Source of the DNA: Prevotella sp. BV3P1
Lineage (GTDB): Bacteria; Bacteroidota; Bacteroidia; Bacteroidales; Bacteroidaceae
Reading direction: 5' to 3'
DNA: 64,000 bases
Assembly (NCBI RefSeq): GCF_000479005.1
Contig: NZ_AWXC01000008.1
Span: 186,001 to 250,000, forward strand
In this document: positions 44,146 to 53,741 of the stretch, in pieces
How the letters are laid out: each line of letters opens with the position of its first letter
How positions within the stretch are numbered: position 1 is the first letter of the stretch
Position numbers and translations under genes: made by a program
The notes under the pieces: model-generated
Database searches by the model: none
Told to the model about the DNA's origin: nothing
Seen by the model: only the letters and a program-made list of their open reading frames with translations

Positions 44146-44596
44146 AGGCTATTTTTGCATGAAATAAGGAGATTTTGTCCCAAACACATGGTCTTTTTGA
44201 GTACGTTTTAGATTCAAAAAAGACATAACCTGCTAATAATCAACTTGATAATCCAAACTCTCTCATATTTCATGTATTTCCGTGACATGAACAAGCTGCT
44301 TGAAAAAACGTTCGGCATTTGTGTTAAAAAAGACGTTGCAGCAGAAGAAAACTTAACGAAGAAATTTCTGTTTGAACTAAAAAATGCAAATTATAATTCT
44401 TCATTAAAAGAGCTGTGGTTGTAGACAGCAGTCTTCCGGTTGCACAACGTTGAACCCATTCAGCCTGTACTTTTGCTGTCTGAACGATAAACATTATAAT
44501 AATAAATATATGATTAAATAAAATAACTTATTAAATAACCTACAAATAATTATTAAATATTTTATAATTAAAAAGACATATAAATATAATTATTTA
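44146..44596. other. AT-rich intergenic region ahead of the glycan locus
   Basis: No gene is supported. From about 44470 the sequence is almost entirely A and T (repeated TTATTAAATAA- and AATAATTATTAAAT-like stretches), typical of the upstream region of a strongly regulated promoter. I see no clear operator. Confidence 0.45.
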
Positions 44597-44628
44597 TTTG
44601 GTTATTCTTAAATATATATTTACCTTTG
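44597..44628 (+). promoter_or_regulatory. Bacteroidetes-type promoter of the glycan utilisation locus
   Basis: TTTG at 44597-44600, a 20-base spacer, then TACCTTTG at 44621-44628. The first gene starts at 44702. No other full promoter match is seen within the locus up to 64000, so this may drive a very long transcript. Confidence 0.85.
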
Positions 44629-44701
44629 TCACGGTTCAATACGAACTGTACTTTTTTAAAATTAAACCTAACCTAATGAAAACCGTATATCTAACCGACA
44701 A

Positions 44702-46582
44702 ATGAAAGCGAAACAATCTCATATTTTGATACTGGTTTTGTATCTCTTCTTTTTGCCCAAATCACTTTTTGGTGGCAATCTACATCCAGACGTAGTCGTT
44801 GCAGGAGGTGGTGCCAGCGGCGTATCTGCTGCTTTGCAATCAGCCCGTATGGGTATGCGTGTACTTGTGGTTGAGGAAAGTACATGGCTGGGTGGTATGT
44901 TGACAGGCGCTGGTGTTAGTGCCATCGATGGAAACTTCAATATGCCTGCTGGCATATTTGGTGAATTTAGAAATCGTCTTGCCCAACACTACGGTAGTCT
45001 TGAAGCCTTGAACACCGGGTGGGTAAGCCGAGTTCTCTTTGAGCCATCAGTAGGTAACCAGGTTTTAAACGACATGGTGGCGCAAGAGAAAAATATCGAA
45101 GTGTGGAAAGAGAGCAGTATCAGACGCATTAGCAAAAAGCAAGGCGAATGGAACTTGAAGATTAAAAAGCAAGGTAAAAGCGTGATTGTTAAAACACCAA
45201 TGCTCATTGATGCTACTGAACTGGGAGATGTGGCAGCCAAGTGTGGGGTAGGCTATGATGTTGGCATGGATAGTCGCCATGATACGCAGGAGGATATTGC
45301 TTTGGAAAAAGGCAACAATGTTATTCAGGACCTTACCTATGTTGCCATCTTGAAGGATTATAAAAAGGATGTTTCCATGCGAAAGCCAAAGGGTTATGAC
45401 CCTTCAGTCTTTGCCTGTTGCTGCATCAACCCGCTGTGCATATCCAGCAATGAGCCAAAAAGAATGTGGCCGGGAGACAAGATGATGAGCTATGGACAGC
45501 TTCCCAATGGCAAGATTATGCTGAATTGGCCTATCAACGGAAATGACTATTACGTCAATTTGGTGGAAATGTCTGATAAGCAACGCAGACGAGCTTTGAA
45601 GAAAGCGAAAGAACATACCTTGTGTTTTCTTTATTTTATTCAGCATGAATTAGGATTCCGTCATATAGGACTTGCCGATGACGAATATCCCACAAAAGAT
45701 CTTCTGCCTTTCATTCCTTATCATCGTGAATCCAGACGAATTCATGGAGCGGTTCGGTTTACACTCAATCACATGGTGTCACCTTACAATCAAGCAGCTC
45801 CTTTGTACCGAACCAGCATCGCTGTTGGCGACTATCCAGTGGATCATCACCACATGCGCTACAAAGAAAGTCACACGCTGCCCGACATACACTTCTATCC
45901 AGTTCCGTCATTTGGGCTGCCGTTAGGGACACTCATTCCACAAGGAGTTGAGGGTTTGATAGTAGCTGAGAAATCCATATCCGTGTCTAATATCGCCAAT
46001 GGTGCAACACGTTTACAGCCTGTGGTGATGCAGATAGGTCAGGCAGCCGGAGCTTTGGCGGCCCTCTCACTCAAGAAAAGAACACCTTTATCGGGCGTAT
46101 CTGTGAGGGATGTTCAAGATGAGATATTGAAGGCGGGCGGATATTTGCTTCCCTATCTGGATGTTCAGAAACAGGATCCTCGATTCATCCCTTATCAACA
46201 CATTGGCTCAACGGGCATATTGAAAGGGATAGGCAAAAATGTAGATTGGAAAAATGAAACATGGCTGAGGGCCGACCAACCATTAAAAGGACGCGAACTG
46301 GAAGGTATGCGTGACATTTTCCCACGATGGAAGAAAACGGGTGCCACGTTGACCGACTCGGTTATGACATTGGGAGACGCATTGCGTGTCATTCAAAGCG
46401 TAGCTGAGTCAGAGGGAATGCCCGTCAAAGCAGATTGGGAACCACTGTTAACGAAATACCATTTTAAGGCAACTGATAAGGCACACGTCATTACACGAGG
46501 TGAAATGGCCGTACTGATAGACCAAATGCTCGATCCCTTTCATTGGAAAGAAGTTGACATACGGGGAAATTTCATGAAGTAA
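44702..46582 (+). CDS. secreted FAD-dependent oxidoreductase
   Basis: The 626-residue protein has a signal peptide (ILILVLYLFFLPKSLFGG) and an FAD-binding Rossmann start, DVVVAGGGASGVSAALQSAR with GxGxxG, then VLVVEESTWLGGMLTGAG. This fits the FAD_oxidored family (PF12831), common in Bacteroidetes polysaccharide loci. The second nucleotide-contact region (LIDATELGDVAAKCGV) is present, as is the late NIANGATRLQPVVMQIGQAAGA motif. The substrate is unknown; a periplasmic oxidation of a sugar or sugar acid is plausible. It is the first gene of the locus, followed after 18 bases by the epimerase. Confidence 0.85.
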   Translation: MKAKQSHILILVLYLFFLPKSLFGGNLHPDVVVAGGGASGVSAALQSARMGMRVLVVEESTWLGGMLTGAGVSAIDGNFNMPAGIFGEFRNRLAQHYGSLEALNTGWVSRVLFEPSVGNQVLNDMVAQEKNIEVWKESSIRRISKKQGEWNLKIKKQGKSVIVKTPMLIDATELGDVAAKCGVGYDVGMDSRHDTQEDIALEKGNNVIQDLTYVAILKDYKKDVSMRKPKGYDPSVFACCCINPLCISSNEPKRMWPGDKMMSYGQLPNGKIMLNWPINGNDYYVNLVEMSDKQRRRALKKAKEHTLCFLYFIQHELGFRHIGLADDEYPTKDLLPFIPYHRESRRIHGAVRFTLNHMVSPYNQAAPLYRTSIAVGDYPVDHHHMRYKESHTLPDIHFYPVPSFGLPLGTLIPQGVEGLIVAEKSISVSNIANGATRLQPVVMQIGQAAGALAALSLKKRTPLSGVSVRDVQDEILKAGGYLLPYLDVQKQDPRFIPYQHIGSTGILKGIGKNVDWKNETWLRADQPLKGRELEGMRDIFPRWKKTGATLTDSVMTLGDALRVIQSVAESEGMPVKADWEPLLTKYHFKATDKAHVITRGEMAVLIDQMLDPFHWKEVDIRGNFMK

Positions 46583-46600
46583 TATTTAAATCATATAGCT

Positions 46601-47794
46601 ATGGATATAGATCAATTGAAAGAATTAGCCGACTTGTACAAAAGTGAATTGCTACAGAGAGTGGTTCCTTTTTGGCTTGATAAGTCACAAGATGAAGAGT
46701 ATGGTGGATACTTCACATGCTTGGATCGCAAAGGAAATGTTTTTGACACCGACAAATTTATTTGGTTGCAGTGTCGTGAGGTGTGGTTGTTCGCCATGCT
46801 ATATAACAAGGTAGAAAAAAACGAGGAATGGTTGAACTGTGCCATCCAAGGAGCAGAGTTTTTAAAAAAGCATGGACATGACGGCCAGTACAACTGGTAT
46901 TTCTCGCTGGATAGGACAGGCAAACCATTGGTTGAGCCATACAACATCTTCTCGTACACGTTCGCAGCCATGGCTTTCGGACAGCTAAGTTTGGCTACAG
47001 GCAATGACGAATATGCCACCATCGCCAAGAAAACGTTCGATATCATCCTATCGAAAGTGGACAATCCCAAAGGCAAATGGAACAAGATACATCCGGGAAC
47101 ACGCAACATGAAAAACTTTGCACTGCCCATGATACTCTGCAACTTGGCCTTGGAGATAGAGCATCTTCTTGACGAAAACTATCTACTCGAGACCATGGAA
47201 ACGTGCATCCATGAAGTGATGGACGTGTTTTACCGGCCAGAGCTTGGTGGTATCATCGTGGAAAACGTGGGTGCCGACGGCAACTTGGTAGACTGCTTCG
47301 AGGGCAGGCAGGTAACACCGGGACATGCTATAGAGGCCATGTGGTTTATCATGGACTTGGGTAAACGCCTGGACAGACCCGAACTGATAGAAAAAGCCAA
47401 GGACACCGCGCTTACCATGTTGGAGTATGGATGGGACAAGGAGTTCGGCGGCCTGTACTATTTCATGGATCGCAACGGCTGTCCTCCCCAGCAATTGGAA
47501 TGGGATCAGAAGCTGTGGTGGGTACACATCGAAACCCTTATCTCTATGCTCAAGGGCTATCAGCTCACGGGAGACAAGAGGTGTATGGACTGGTTTAAGA
47601 AGGTACACGAATATACGTGGACACATTTCAGAGATGACGAGTATGCTGAATGGTACGGTTACCTCAATAGGCGCGGCGAAGTGCTGTTGCCATTGAAGGG
47701 TGGAAAATGGAAAGGATGTTTCCATGTACCAAGAGGAATGTACCAATGCTGGACCACGTTAGAAGAAATAGTCAAGGCAAACGATACCAAATAA
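46601..47794 (+). CDS. N-acylglucosamine 2-epimerase (RnBP/AGE family)
   Basis: The 397-residue protein fits the (alpha/alpha)6-barrel AGE family over its whole length: VVPFWLDKSQDEEYGGYFTC, FIWLQCREVWLFAMLYN, GRQVTPGHAIEAMWF with the catalytic-type His, LEWDQKLWWVHIETLISML and the final GGKWKGCFHVPRGMYQCW. These match animal renin-binding protein/GlcNAc 2-epimerase better than the cellobiose epimerases. It interconverts N-acetylglucosamine and N-acetylmannosamine in the cytosol, a step in sialic acid breakdown. It has no signal peptide. In Bacteroidetes such an enzyme usually serves a nan cluster, supporting a sialic acid or GlcNAc role for this locus. Confidence 0.9.
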   Translation: MDIDQLKELADLYKSELLQRVVPFWLDKSQDEEYGGYFTCLDRKGNVFDTDKFIWLQCREVWLFAMLYNKVEKNEEWLNCAIQGAEFLKKHGHDGQYNWYFSLDRTGKPLVEPYNIFSYTFAAMAFGQLSLATGNDEYATIAKKTFDIILSKVDNPKGKWNKIHPGTRNMKNFALPMILCNLALEIEHLLDENYLLETMETCIHEVMDVFYRPELGGIIVENVGADGNLVDCFEGRQVTPGHAIEAMWFIMDLGKRLDRPELIEKAKDTALTMLEYGWDKEFGGLYYFMDRNGCPPQQLEWDQKLWWVHIETLISMLKGYQLTGDKRCMDWFKKVHEYTWTHFRDDEYAEWYGYLNRRGEVLLPLKGGKWKGCFHVPRGMYQCWTTLEEIVKANDTK

Positions 47795-47802
47795 AGCGAA
47801 CC

Positions 47803-48105
47803 ATGACAAACAGGAGAAGCTTTATCAAGCAAATAATGGGTGCCTCATCGCTTGTGCTGGGTAGCAAAATTCTGTCTTCCTATACCAAGGTGGACAGCGC
47901 TTTTGCCCAGCACGAGGACGGTGAAACTTTTGCTACGCCGCACGCCATGAAGGGTATACCTATTAAAGCTACATTTCTGGATGAGATAAGTTGGGACATT
48001 CCGCACCAAAACTGGGGCAAGAAAGAATGGGATCAAGACTTCAAGGCCATGAAAAAGATGGGCATCAACACGGTTGATAAAAAATATATCCATCTTGTTG
48101 GATGA
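47803..48105 (+). pseudogene. truncated DUF4434-type protein (remnant of a duplicate)
   Basis: The 100-residue frame begins with a twin-arginine-like signal (TNRRSFIKQIMGASSLVLGS). Residues about 50-92 (ATFLDEISWDIPHQNWGKKE, WDQDFKAMKKMGINTV) match the start of the 364-residue protein at 53742 (TFLDEISHDIPHQNWGEKEW, DQDFKYMKAIGIDTV). The match then stops and the frame ends after DKKYIHLVG, so about 265 residues of the intact paralogue are missing. An internal deletion after duplication is the simplest explanation. The start was set at the ATG at 47803, 8 bases after the epimerase stop. Confidence 0.8.
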
Positions 48106-48148
48106 TGAGTAAATTTAATGACAATGATAAAATAATAATGGACAAAGG

Positions 48149-49534
48149 ATGAAGCAGCAATATAGTACTATTAGCCTTTTATTATTGACACTACTGTTTT
48201 TTTTATCATGTGGCTCAAAGGACCCAATAGATTGTTGGGGACAAAACAAACATAAGGATGAACAGGAAAATAACAAAGAAACAGAAAATAAAACCGACAA
48301 ACCAAGATATATCTGGATTGACGCGGCCGCGAACTTTCCCGACTTCGCCAACAGCAAAGAGGCCATAACGCGAGATTTGACCCTTGCAAAAGATGCAGGT
48401 TTCACGGATATCGTGGTAGACGTGCGACCCACATGCGGTGACGTGTTGTTCAAGACCTCAATGGTAGAACAAGTGAAATATCAATACGCATGGACATCTA
48501 CAGGCTACACAAAGATAGACCGCACGGCCACGTGGGACTACTTGCAAGCGTTCATAGATGCTGCGCGAAAATTGGATTTGAAAGTTCATGCAGCTATTAA
48601 CACCTTTGTGGGAGGGAACACCATGAACAACGGTACGGGCATGGTGTATCGTGACGAGAGCAAGAGGGCATGGACAACACAGATGAGTACGGCTCAGGGT
48701 ATTGTCAGTATTATGGACGAGGCTGAGCCTACCAAGTTTCTAAATCCTGCCAATCCTGAAGTGCAAACTTTTCTTTGCAACTTGTTGCGCGATCTTGCGA
48801 AATATGACCTTGACGGTATTGTATTGGATCGAGGCAGATATTTGGATCTGCGTGCCGACTTCTCTGATCTTTCCCGTAAAAAATTTGAAACGTATATGGG
48901 AAGCAAAATCTCCAATTTCCCGGAAGACATCCTTCCCAAAGGCGCAAGAGAGTTATCGGGGAAATCTTCTGATTACACAAAGAAATGGTTGGAGTTTAGA
49001 GCAAAAACCATTCGCGACTTTATGGAAAAGGCACGAAACGCAGTCAAGAGCGTCAATTCAAAAATACAATTTGGCGTGTATGTCGGTGGGTGGTACACCA
49101 CTTATTACACTGTGGGCGTGAATTGGGGTTCCCCTAATTTTAAAACCTCTGATTATTATAGATGGGCAACTAAAAACTATCACTCCTGCGGATACGCTGA
49201 CTTGATGGATCAAATGCTTATTGGAGCATACGCCTCGCCATTACGTGTTTATGGCAATACTGAATGGACCATGCAGGGATTCTGCCAACAGGCCATGTCA
49301 AAGATAAAAGGTGCTTGCCCCAAAGTCGTGGGAGGACCCGATGTCGGTAATTGGGACACGACCAATAAAGCCACCCAAGAGCAGGAAAACCAAGCTATCG
49401 TGCAATCTGTCAAGGCATGCATGGATGCTTGTAACGGTTATTTTCTGTTCGACATGATTCATCTTAAGAAAGCCAATCAATGGAAATATGCCAAGGAAGG
49501 CATAGCTAAAGCCATCGAAAAAACAAATCAATAA
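48149..49534 (+). CDS. GHL10-type glycoside-hydrolase-like lipoprotein
   Basis: The 461-residue protein has a lipoprotein signal (LLLLTLLFFLSC) and a polar, Lys/Glu/Asn-rich linker. From about residue 52 it is a TIM-barrel of the GHL10 (DUF187) type: RYIWIDAAANFPDF, DAGFTDIVVDVRPTCGDVLF, KVHAAINTF, LDGIVLDRGRYLDL with acidic residues at the barrel end, and FGVYVGGWYTTYY. Members are putative glycoside hydrolases, their activity mostly undetermined. The next gene encodes a paralogue with the same barrel, so the pair arose by duplication. The lipid anchor suggests periplasmic or surface location. Confidence 0.82.
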   Translation: MKQQYSTISLLLLTLLFFLSCGSKDPIDCWGQNKHKDEQENNKETENKTDKPRYIWIDAAANFPDFANSKEAITRDLTLAKDAGFTDIVVDVRPTCGDVLFKTSMVEQVKYQYAWTSTGYTKIDRTATWDYLQAFIDAARKLDLKVHAAINTFVGGNTMNNGTGMVYRDESKRAWTTQMSTAQGIVSIMDEAEPTKFLNPANPEVQTFLCNLLRDLAKYDLDGIVLDRGRYLDLRADFSDLSRKKFETYMGSKISNFPEDILPKGARELSGKSSDYTKKWLEFRAKTIRDFMEKARNAVKSVNSKIQFGVYVGGWYTTYYTVGVNWGSPNFKTSDYYRWATKNYHSCGYADLMDQMLIGAYASPLRVYGNTEWTMQGFCQQAMSKIKGACPKVVGGPDVGNWDTTNKATQEQENQAIVQSVKACMDACNGYFLFDMIHLKKANQWKYAKEGIAKAIEKTNQ

Positions 49535-49562
49535 CAAATCAATAACAAATAATATACGACTT

Positions 49563-52244
49563 ATGAAAAGAGCTTGTCTCACACTACTCCTATTGTGCAC
49601 CACCTTACTAACTTTTGCCACGACCAAACCCAAGGTTATGTGGTTGGATTGTTCAGCCAACTTCGAGCGATTCAGCTATCCTGACTCCATCAGGTATTAC
49701 GTTGGCAAATGCCACGAGGCCGGTATCACACATTTAGTATTGGACATTAAGGATAACACCGGCGAGGTACTTTACGACAGTAAGTACACATCGAGGAAAA
49801 GAACGTGGAAGGGATTTACACGTCCTGATTTTGACTTTATCAACACGTTCATCTCCGAAGCTCACAAGCGTGGCATGGTTATCTTTGCCGGCATGAACAT
49901 CTTCGCCGACGGTAGCAAGGCGCACGGTCAGCTAAGAGGAGCTGTCTTTGGGAAAAACAAGAAATGGCAATCCATCAATTACGTTCCCGGAAAAGGCCTC
50001 ATCCCCGTGACAGAACTAAACGGAAAAACGTCCATGTTCTTAAACCCGGCCTTGAAAGACGTGCAACGTCATGAAATCAACATCGTGAAAGAGGTAGTCA
50101 AACGTTTCAAGTTTGACGGTATCATGCTGGACCGGGCGCGCTATGATTGCATCGAATCAGACTTTTCGGAAGCATCGCGCACCTTGTTTGAAAAATACAT
50201 CGGTCAAAAACTAAACAGATACCCTGAAGACATATACGAATGGAAAGCCAACGATAAAGGCACGTTCGACAGGGTTCCCGGACCGTATTATAAGAAATGG
50301 ATAGAGTGGCGTGCCTCTGTCATCTATGGTTTTATAAAGGATGTCAGAACCGCCATTAAAAAAATAGATTCCCAATGTATGCTGGCCTCATATACGGGGG
50401 CATGGTATCCTACCTATTATGAGGTGGGTGTAAACTGGGCAAGCAACAAGTATGATCCTTCAAAGGATTTCCCATGGGCCACGCCTGAGTATCGTCAATA
50501 TGGCTATGCAGAACTGATAGACTTCTACACCAACGGTAATTATTATAAAAATGTGACCATAGACGATTATCACAAGTCGTCAGGATTGCACAAGAACGAG
50601 ACCGACAGTGAAGCCTCGTCGGGCGAATACCTCAGCGTGGAAGGCGGTTGCAAATACACAAGGCAGCTGTTGCAGGGCGCCAAGCCATTCTATGGAGGCC
50701 TATATGTAGAAGACTACCGTAAAAACCCCTTGCAGTTTCAGAATGCTGTCCGCATGAATCTCAAAGAATCTGACGGTGTCATGATTTTCGACATTGTGCA
50801 CATTATCCTCTATGATTGGTGGAAAGAGCTGAAAGAGGCGTTGGACGAAGACCATGCGTCTAATCCATACGAGTTGTATGGATCGGTCACTTGCGAAGGC
50901 AAGGGCGTACCCAATGTTGTGGTAACAGATGGGAAACGCTGTGTAACGACAGACAAGAACGGCGTATATCGCATACCTAACGTAGGTGACACACGGTTCG
51001 TGTACATATCCACGCCTGCCGGATATCTCACCGAAACCAATAAGGGAATACCCCTGTTTTATCAAGAAATTGACCATCAGAAACAACAGATGGAATACAA
51101 TTTCAAACTCAAGAAAAATCCCAAGGACGACTCAAAACATATCGCTATCGTAGAGGCCGACGTGCAGGCCAACTCCAAAGAACATTGGTCGAAATACGGT
51201 CCGGTAGTTGACGACTATCGCAAGTTGTTGGACTCAATCCAAGACCAAGACGCTTTTGGCCTGTCATGCGGTGACATTGGTTGGGACACGCCGTCAACAT
51301 TCTTTGAGGATTACATGCAACAGGCACAGCGCATCGACCTTCCTTTTTATCGAGTGATTGGAAATCACGACATGGACTACAATGGCCGGACGCACGAAAC
51401 CTCCTACCAGTCGTTTGAAACGCACTTCGGGCCATCATGCTATTCTTTCAACAAGGGCTACGCTCACTATGTCGTTATCGACAATTGCTTTTACGTTGGA
51501 CGCCAATACTTCTATGTAGGATACATTGATGAGAATACGTTCAAATGGTTGGAACAAGACCTTTCCTACGTTCCCAAAGGCACCATGGTGTTTGTAGCGG
51601 CGCATATTCCTTTCAGATCTACGGTGAAAGAACAACCATTTGTTTACACCTACGAATACTTGGGAAACGAAACCATCAACGCAGAGCCGCTCTTCAAACT
51701 ACTTGAAGGCTACGAATCGCATTTCCTCACAGGACACATGCATACCAATTCGAACGTCATTTTCAACAATCATCAGATGGAACACAATATCGGAGCCGTA
51801 TGTGGAACATGGTGGCACGCCCCATTATGCCTTGACGGTACGCCGCAGGGATGTCAGGTCTTTGAGGTGGATGGCAAGAAGGTGAGCTGGTATTACAAGA
51901 GCACGGGCTATCCCAAGACATATCAGTTTAGAACATACGCACCTGGCACGGTGAAAGAATATCCTAAGGATATCATAGCCAATGTGTGGAATTATGATGA
52001 CCAATGGAAAGTTGAATGGCTGGAAAACGGAAAACCGATGGGCGTGATGACGCAATACACCGGTCTGGACCCTGCTGCCGTCAAAATGGTTAAGGACAAT
52101 CGAAAGACCATGGAAAGCTGGATTTCGACCCTGCCCACCAAACACATGTTCCGCGCCACGCCTCGCCATGCCAAATCTAAATTGGCCGTGCGTGTGACCG
52201 ACCGTTTCGGAAATGTTTACCAAGAAGAAATAACACGAAAATGA
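49563..52244 (+). CDS. GHL10 barrel fused to a calcineurin-like metallophosphoesterase
   Basis: The 893-residue protein has a signal peptide (to about residue 20) and two enzymatic parts. Residues about 22-435 are a GHL10-type barrel (KVMWLDCSANFERF, FDGIMLDRARYDCIESDFSE, YTGAWYPTYYEVGVNW). Residues about 440-510 form a small beta-sandwich (YGSVTCEGKGVPNVVVTDGK). From about 525 comes a metallophosphoesterase with CGDIGWD, VIGNHDMDYNG, AAHIPF and LTGHMHTNSN; the usual first DxH reads EADVQAN, so one metal ligand is changed. A C-terminal beta domain follows. Fusion of a glycosidase-like and a phosphoesterase domain suggests action on a phosphorylated glycan, which is inference. Confidence 0.85.
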   Translation: MKRACLTLLLLCTTLLTFATTKPKVMWLDCSANFERFSYPDSIRYYVGKCHEAGITHLVLDIKDNTGEVLYDSKYTSRKRTWKGFTRPDFDFINTFISEAHKRGMVIFAGMNIFADGSKAHGQLRGAVFGKNKKWQSINYVPGKGLIPVTELNGKTSMFLNPALKDVQRHEINIVKEVVKRFKFDGIMLDRARYDCIESDFSEASRTLFEKYIGQKLNRYPEDIYEWKANDKGTFDRVPGPYYKKWIEWRASVIYGFIKDVRTAIKKIDSQCMLASYTGAWYPTYYEVGVNWASNKYDPSKDFPWATPEYRQYGYAELIDFYTNGNYYKNVTIDDYHKSSGLHKNETDSEASSGEYLSVEGGCKYTRQLLQGAKPFYGGLYVEDYRKNPLQFQNAVRMNLKESDGVMIFDIVHIILYDWWKELKEALDEDHASNPYELYGSVTCEGKGVPNVVVTDGKRCVTTDKNGVYRIPNVGDTRFVYISTPAGYLTETNKGIPLFYQEIDHQKQQMEYNFKLKKNPKDDSKHIAIVEADVQANSKEHWSKYGPVVDDYRKLLDSIQDQDAFGLSCGDIGWDTPSTFFEDYMQQAQRIDLPFYRVIGNHDMDYNGRTHETSYQSFETHFGPSCYSFNKGYAHYVVIDNCFYVGRQYFYVGYIDENTFKWLEQDLSYVPKGTMVFVAAHIPFRSTVKEQPFVYTYEYLGNETINAEPLFKLLEGYESHFLTGHMHTNSNVIFNNHQMEHNIGAVCGTWWHAPLCLDGTPQGCQVFEVDGKKVSWYYKSTGYPKTYQFRTYAPGTVKEYPKDIIANVWNYDDQWKVEWLENGKPMGVMTQYTGLDPAAVKMVKDNRKTMESWISTLPTKHMFRATPRHAKSKLAVRVTDRFGNVYQEEITRK

Positions 52245-53668
52245 AACACTTCTTTTTATCTTGTGCCGCACTCCTTGTGGCTTGTGTAACACCGAGCACC
52301 ACTATTGCCAAGGTGACCTTGACTTCAATATGGGGAAACAACATGGTGCTACAACAACAGGCGGATGTCAGGTTCACGGGCACTGCCAAGAAAAACAGTA
52401 AAATAACGATTAAAGCATCGTGGAGTGACAAACGCATTATGACAATAAGCGACGGTGACGGCCGTTGGCAAGCCACGCTGCATACCACCACGGCAGGAGG
52501 TCCATACTCCATCACATTCTCTGACGGTGAGGCGTTAACCCTGAGAAATATCCTCCTTGGCGAGGTTTGGTTCTGCTCTGGACAGTCCAACATGGAAATG
52601 CCCGTACGCGGATTCAAGGGTCAACCGGTTTATGGTTGCCAGCCTTATATTGTGTCGGCAAATCCACGTAGGCAACTGCGACTCTACACCGTTCAGCGCG
52701 ATTGGAGCACCACACCCAAGACCGAGGGTGTGAAAGGACAATGGATGGAATTGTCATCGCAGGCGGTAGGCGACTTCAGCGCAACGGCCTATTTCTTCGG
52801 AGATTTGTTACAACGTTCCATCAATGTGCCGGTAGGATTGATTCACAGCTCGTGGAGTGCATCCAAAATCGAGGCATGGATGAGTCGACAGACTCTACAA
52901 CAATTCAGTGAGGTAAAATTGCCTGATGTCAACCAGTCCAAGTTTGGATGGGAGGCTGGTACACCCACATTGTTGTGGAATGCCATGGTAAACCCTTGGA
53001 AAGGTTTTCCCGTACGAGGTGTGATATGGTATCAAGGTGAGGCCAACGTTTCCAGTCCAGCCCTATACAAACGCCTTTTCCCGGCTATGGTGAAACAATG
53101 GAGAACCTTTTTTGAAAACAACGACATGCCCATCTATTACGTGCAGATTGCACCCTATCAGGCTGGCGGCAAGGATAAACTCGAATGGGCATGGTTTCGC
53201 CAGTGCCAATTGGAGCTGATGAGCGAGGTGCCCAACGTGGGTATGGTAACCACAACCGATGCAGGAAGTGAGCTGTTCATACACCCACCATATAAAATAA
53301 AGGTGGGCGAGCGACTTGCCTATTGGGCGTTGGCAAAGACATACGGTCGCAGTGGTTTCCTTTATTCTGGACCGATTTACAAATCGTGTACGCTTAAGGA
53401 TGGCGTTGTGGAAGTTACATTTGAGCACGGACAAGAGGGTATGATTCCTGAAAATCAAGAAATATGTGGCTTCGAGCTTGTTGACGCAAGTGGAAAAATA
53501 CATCCTGCCAATGCAAGAATCATCAATAGTACTGCCAAAGTTAAAGTGTGGAACGACTCTGTGAAGCAGCCTACTGAGGTACGTTATTGTTTCCGCAACT
53601 ATATGCAGGCTGATTTGTGCAACAATGCAGGACTTCCAGCTTCTCCTTTCAGAGCTGAAATAAAATAA
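52241..53668 (+). CDS. sialate O-acetylesterase (SASA/SGNH family)
   Basis: The 475-residue protein has a signal peptide (FFLSCAALLVACVTPSTTIAK). An N-terminal beta region leads to the SGNH esterase core with block I GEVWFCSGQSNMEMPV (catalytic Ser), the GLIHSSWSASKIEAWM region, GVIWYQGEANVSS and a late TDAGSELFIHPPYK with Asp and His. This is the sialate O-acetylesterase family (PF03629), which removes O-acetyl groups from sialic acids or, in other members, from plant glycans. It overlaps the fused GHL10 gene by 4 bases (ATGA). The neighbouring GlcNAc 2-epimerase and GH20 favour the sialoglycan role. Confidence 0.88.
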   Translation: MKHFFLSCAALLVACVTPSTTIAKVTLTSIWGNNMVLQQQADVRFTGTAKKNSKITIKASWSDKRIMTISDGDGRWQATLHTTTAGGPYSITFSDGEALTLRNILLGEVWFCSGQSNMEMPVRGFKGQPVYGCQPYIVSANPRRQLRLYTVQRDWSTTPKTEGVKGQWMELSSQAVGDFSATAYFFGDLLQRSINVPVGLIHSSWSASKIEAWMSRQTLQQFSEVKLPDVNQSKFGWEAGTPTLLWNAMVNPWKGFPVRGVIWYQGEANVSSPALYKRLFPAMVKQWRTFFENNDMPIYYVQIAPYQAGGKDKLEWAWFRQCQLELMSEVPNVGMVTTTDAGSELFIHPPYKIKVGERLAYWALAKTYGRSGFLYSGPIYKSCTLKDGVVEVTFEHGQEGMIPENQEICGFELVDASGKIHPANARIINSTAKVKVWNDSVKQPTEVRYCFRNYMQADLCNNAGLPASPFRAEIK

Positions 53669-53741
53669 TCCGAAATCAAGGTGCCAGAGGTTCGGCATCA
53701 TTCATTAACTTTACCTTATATTCATAAAAAATCAAATAACA

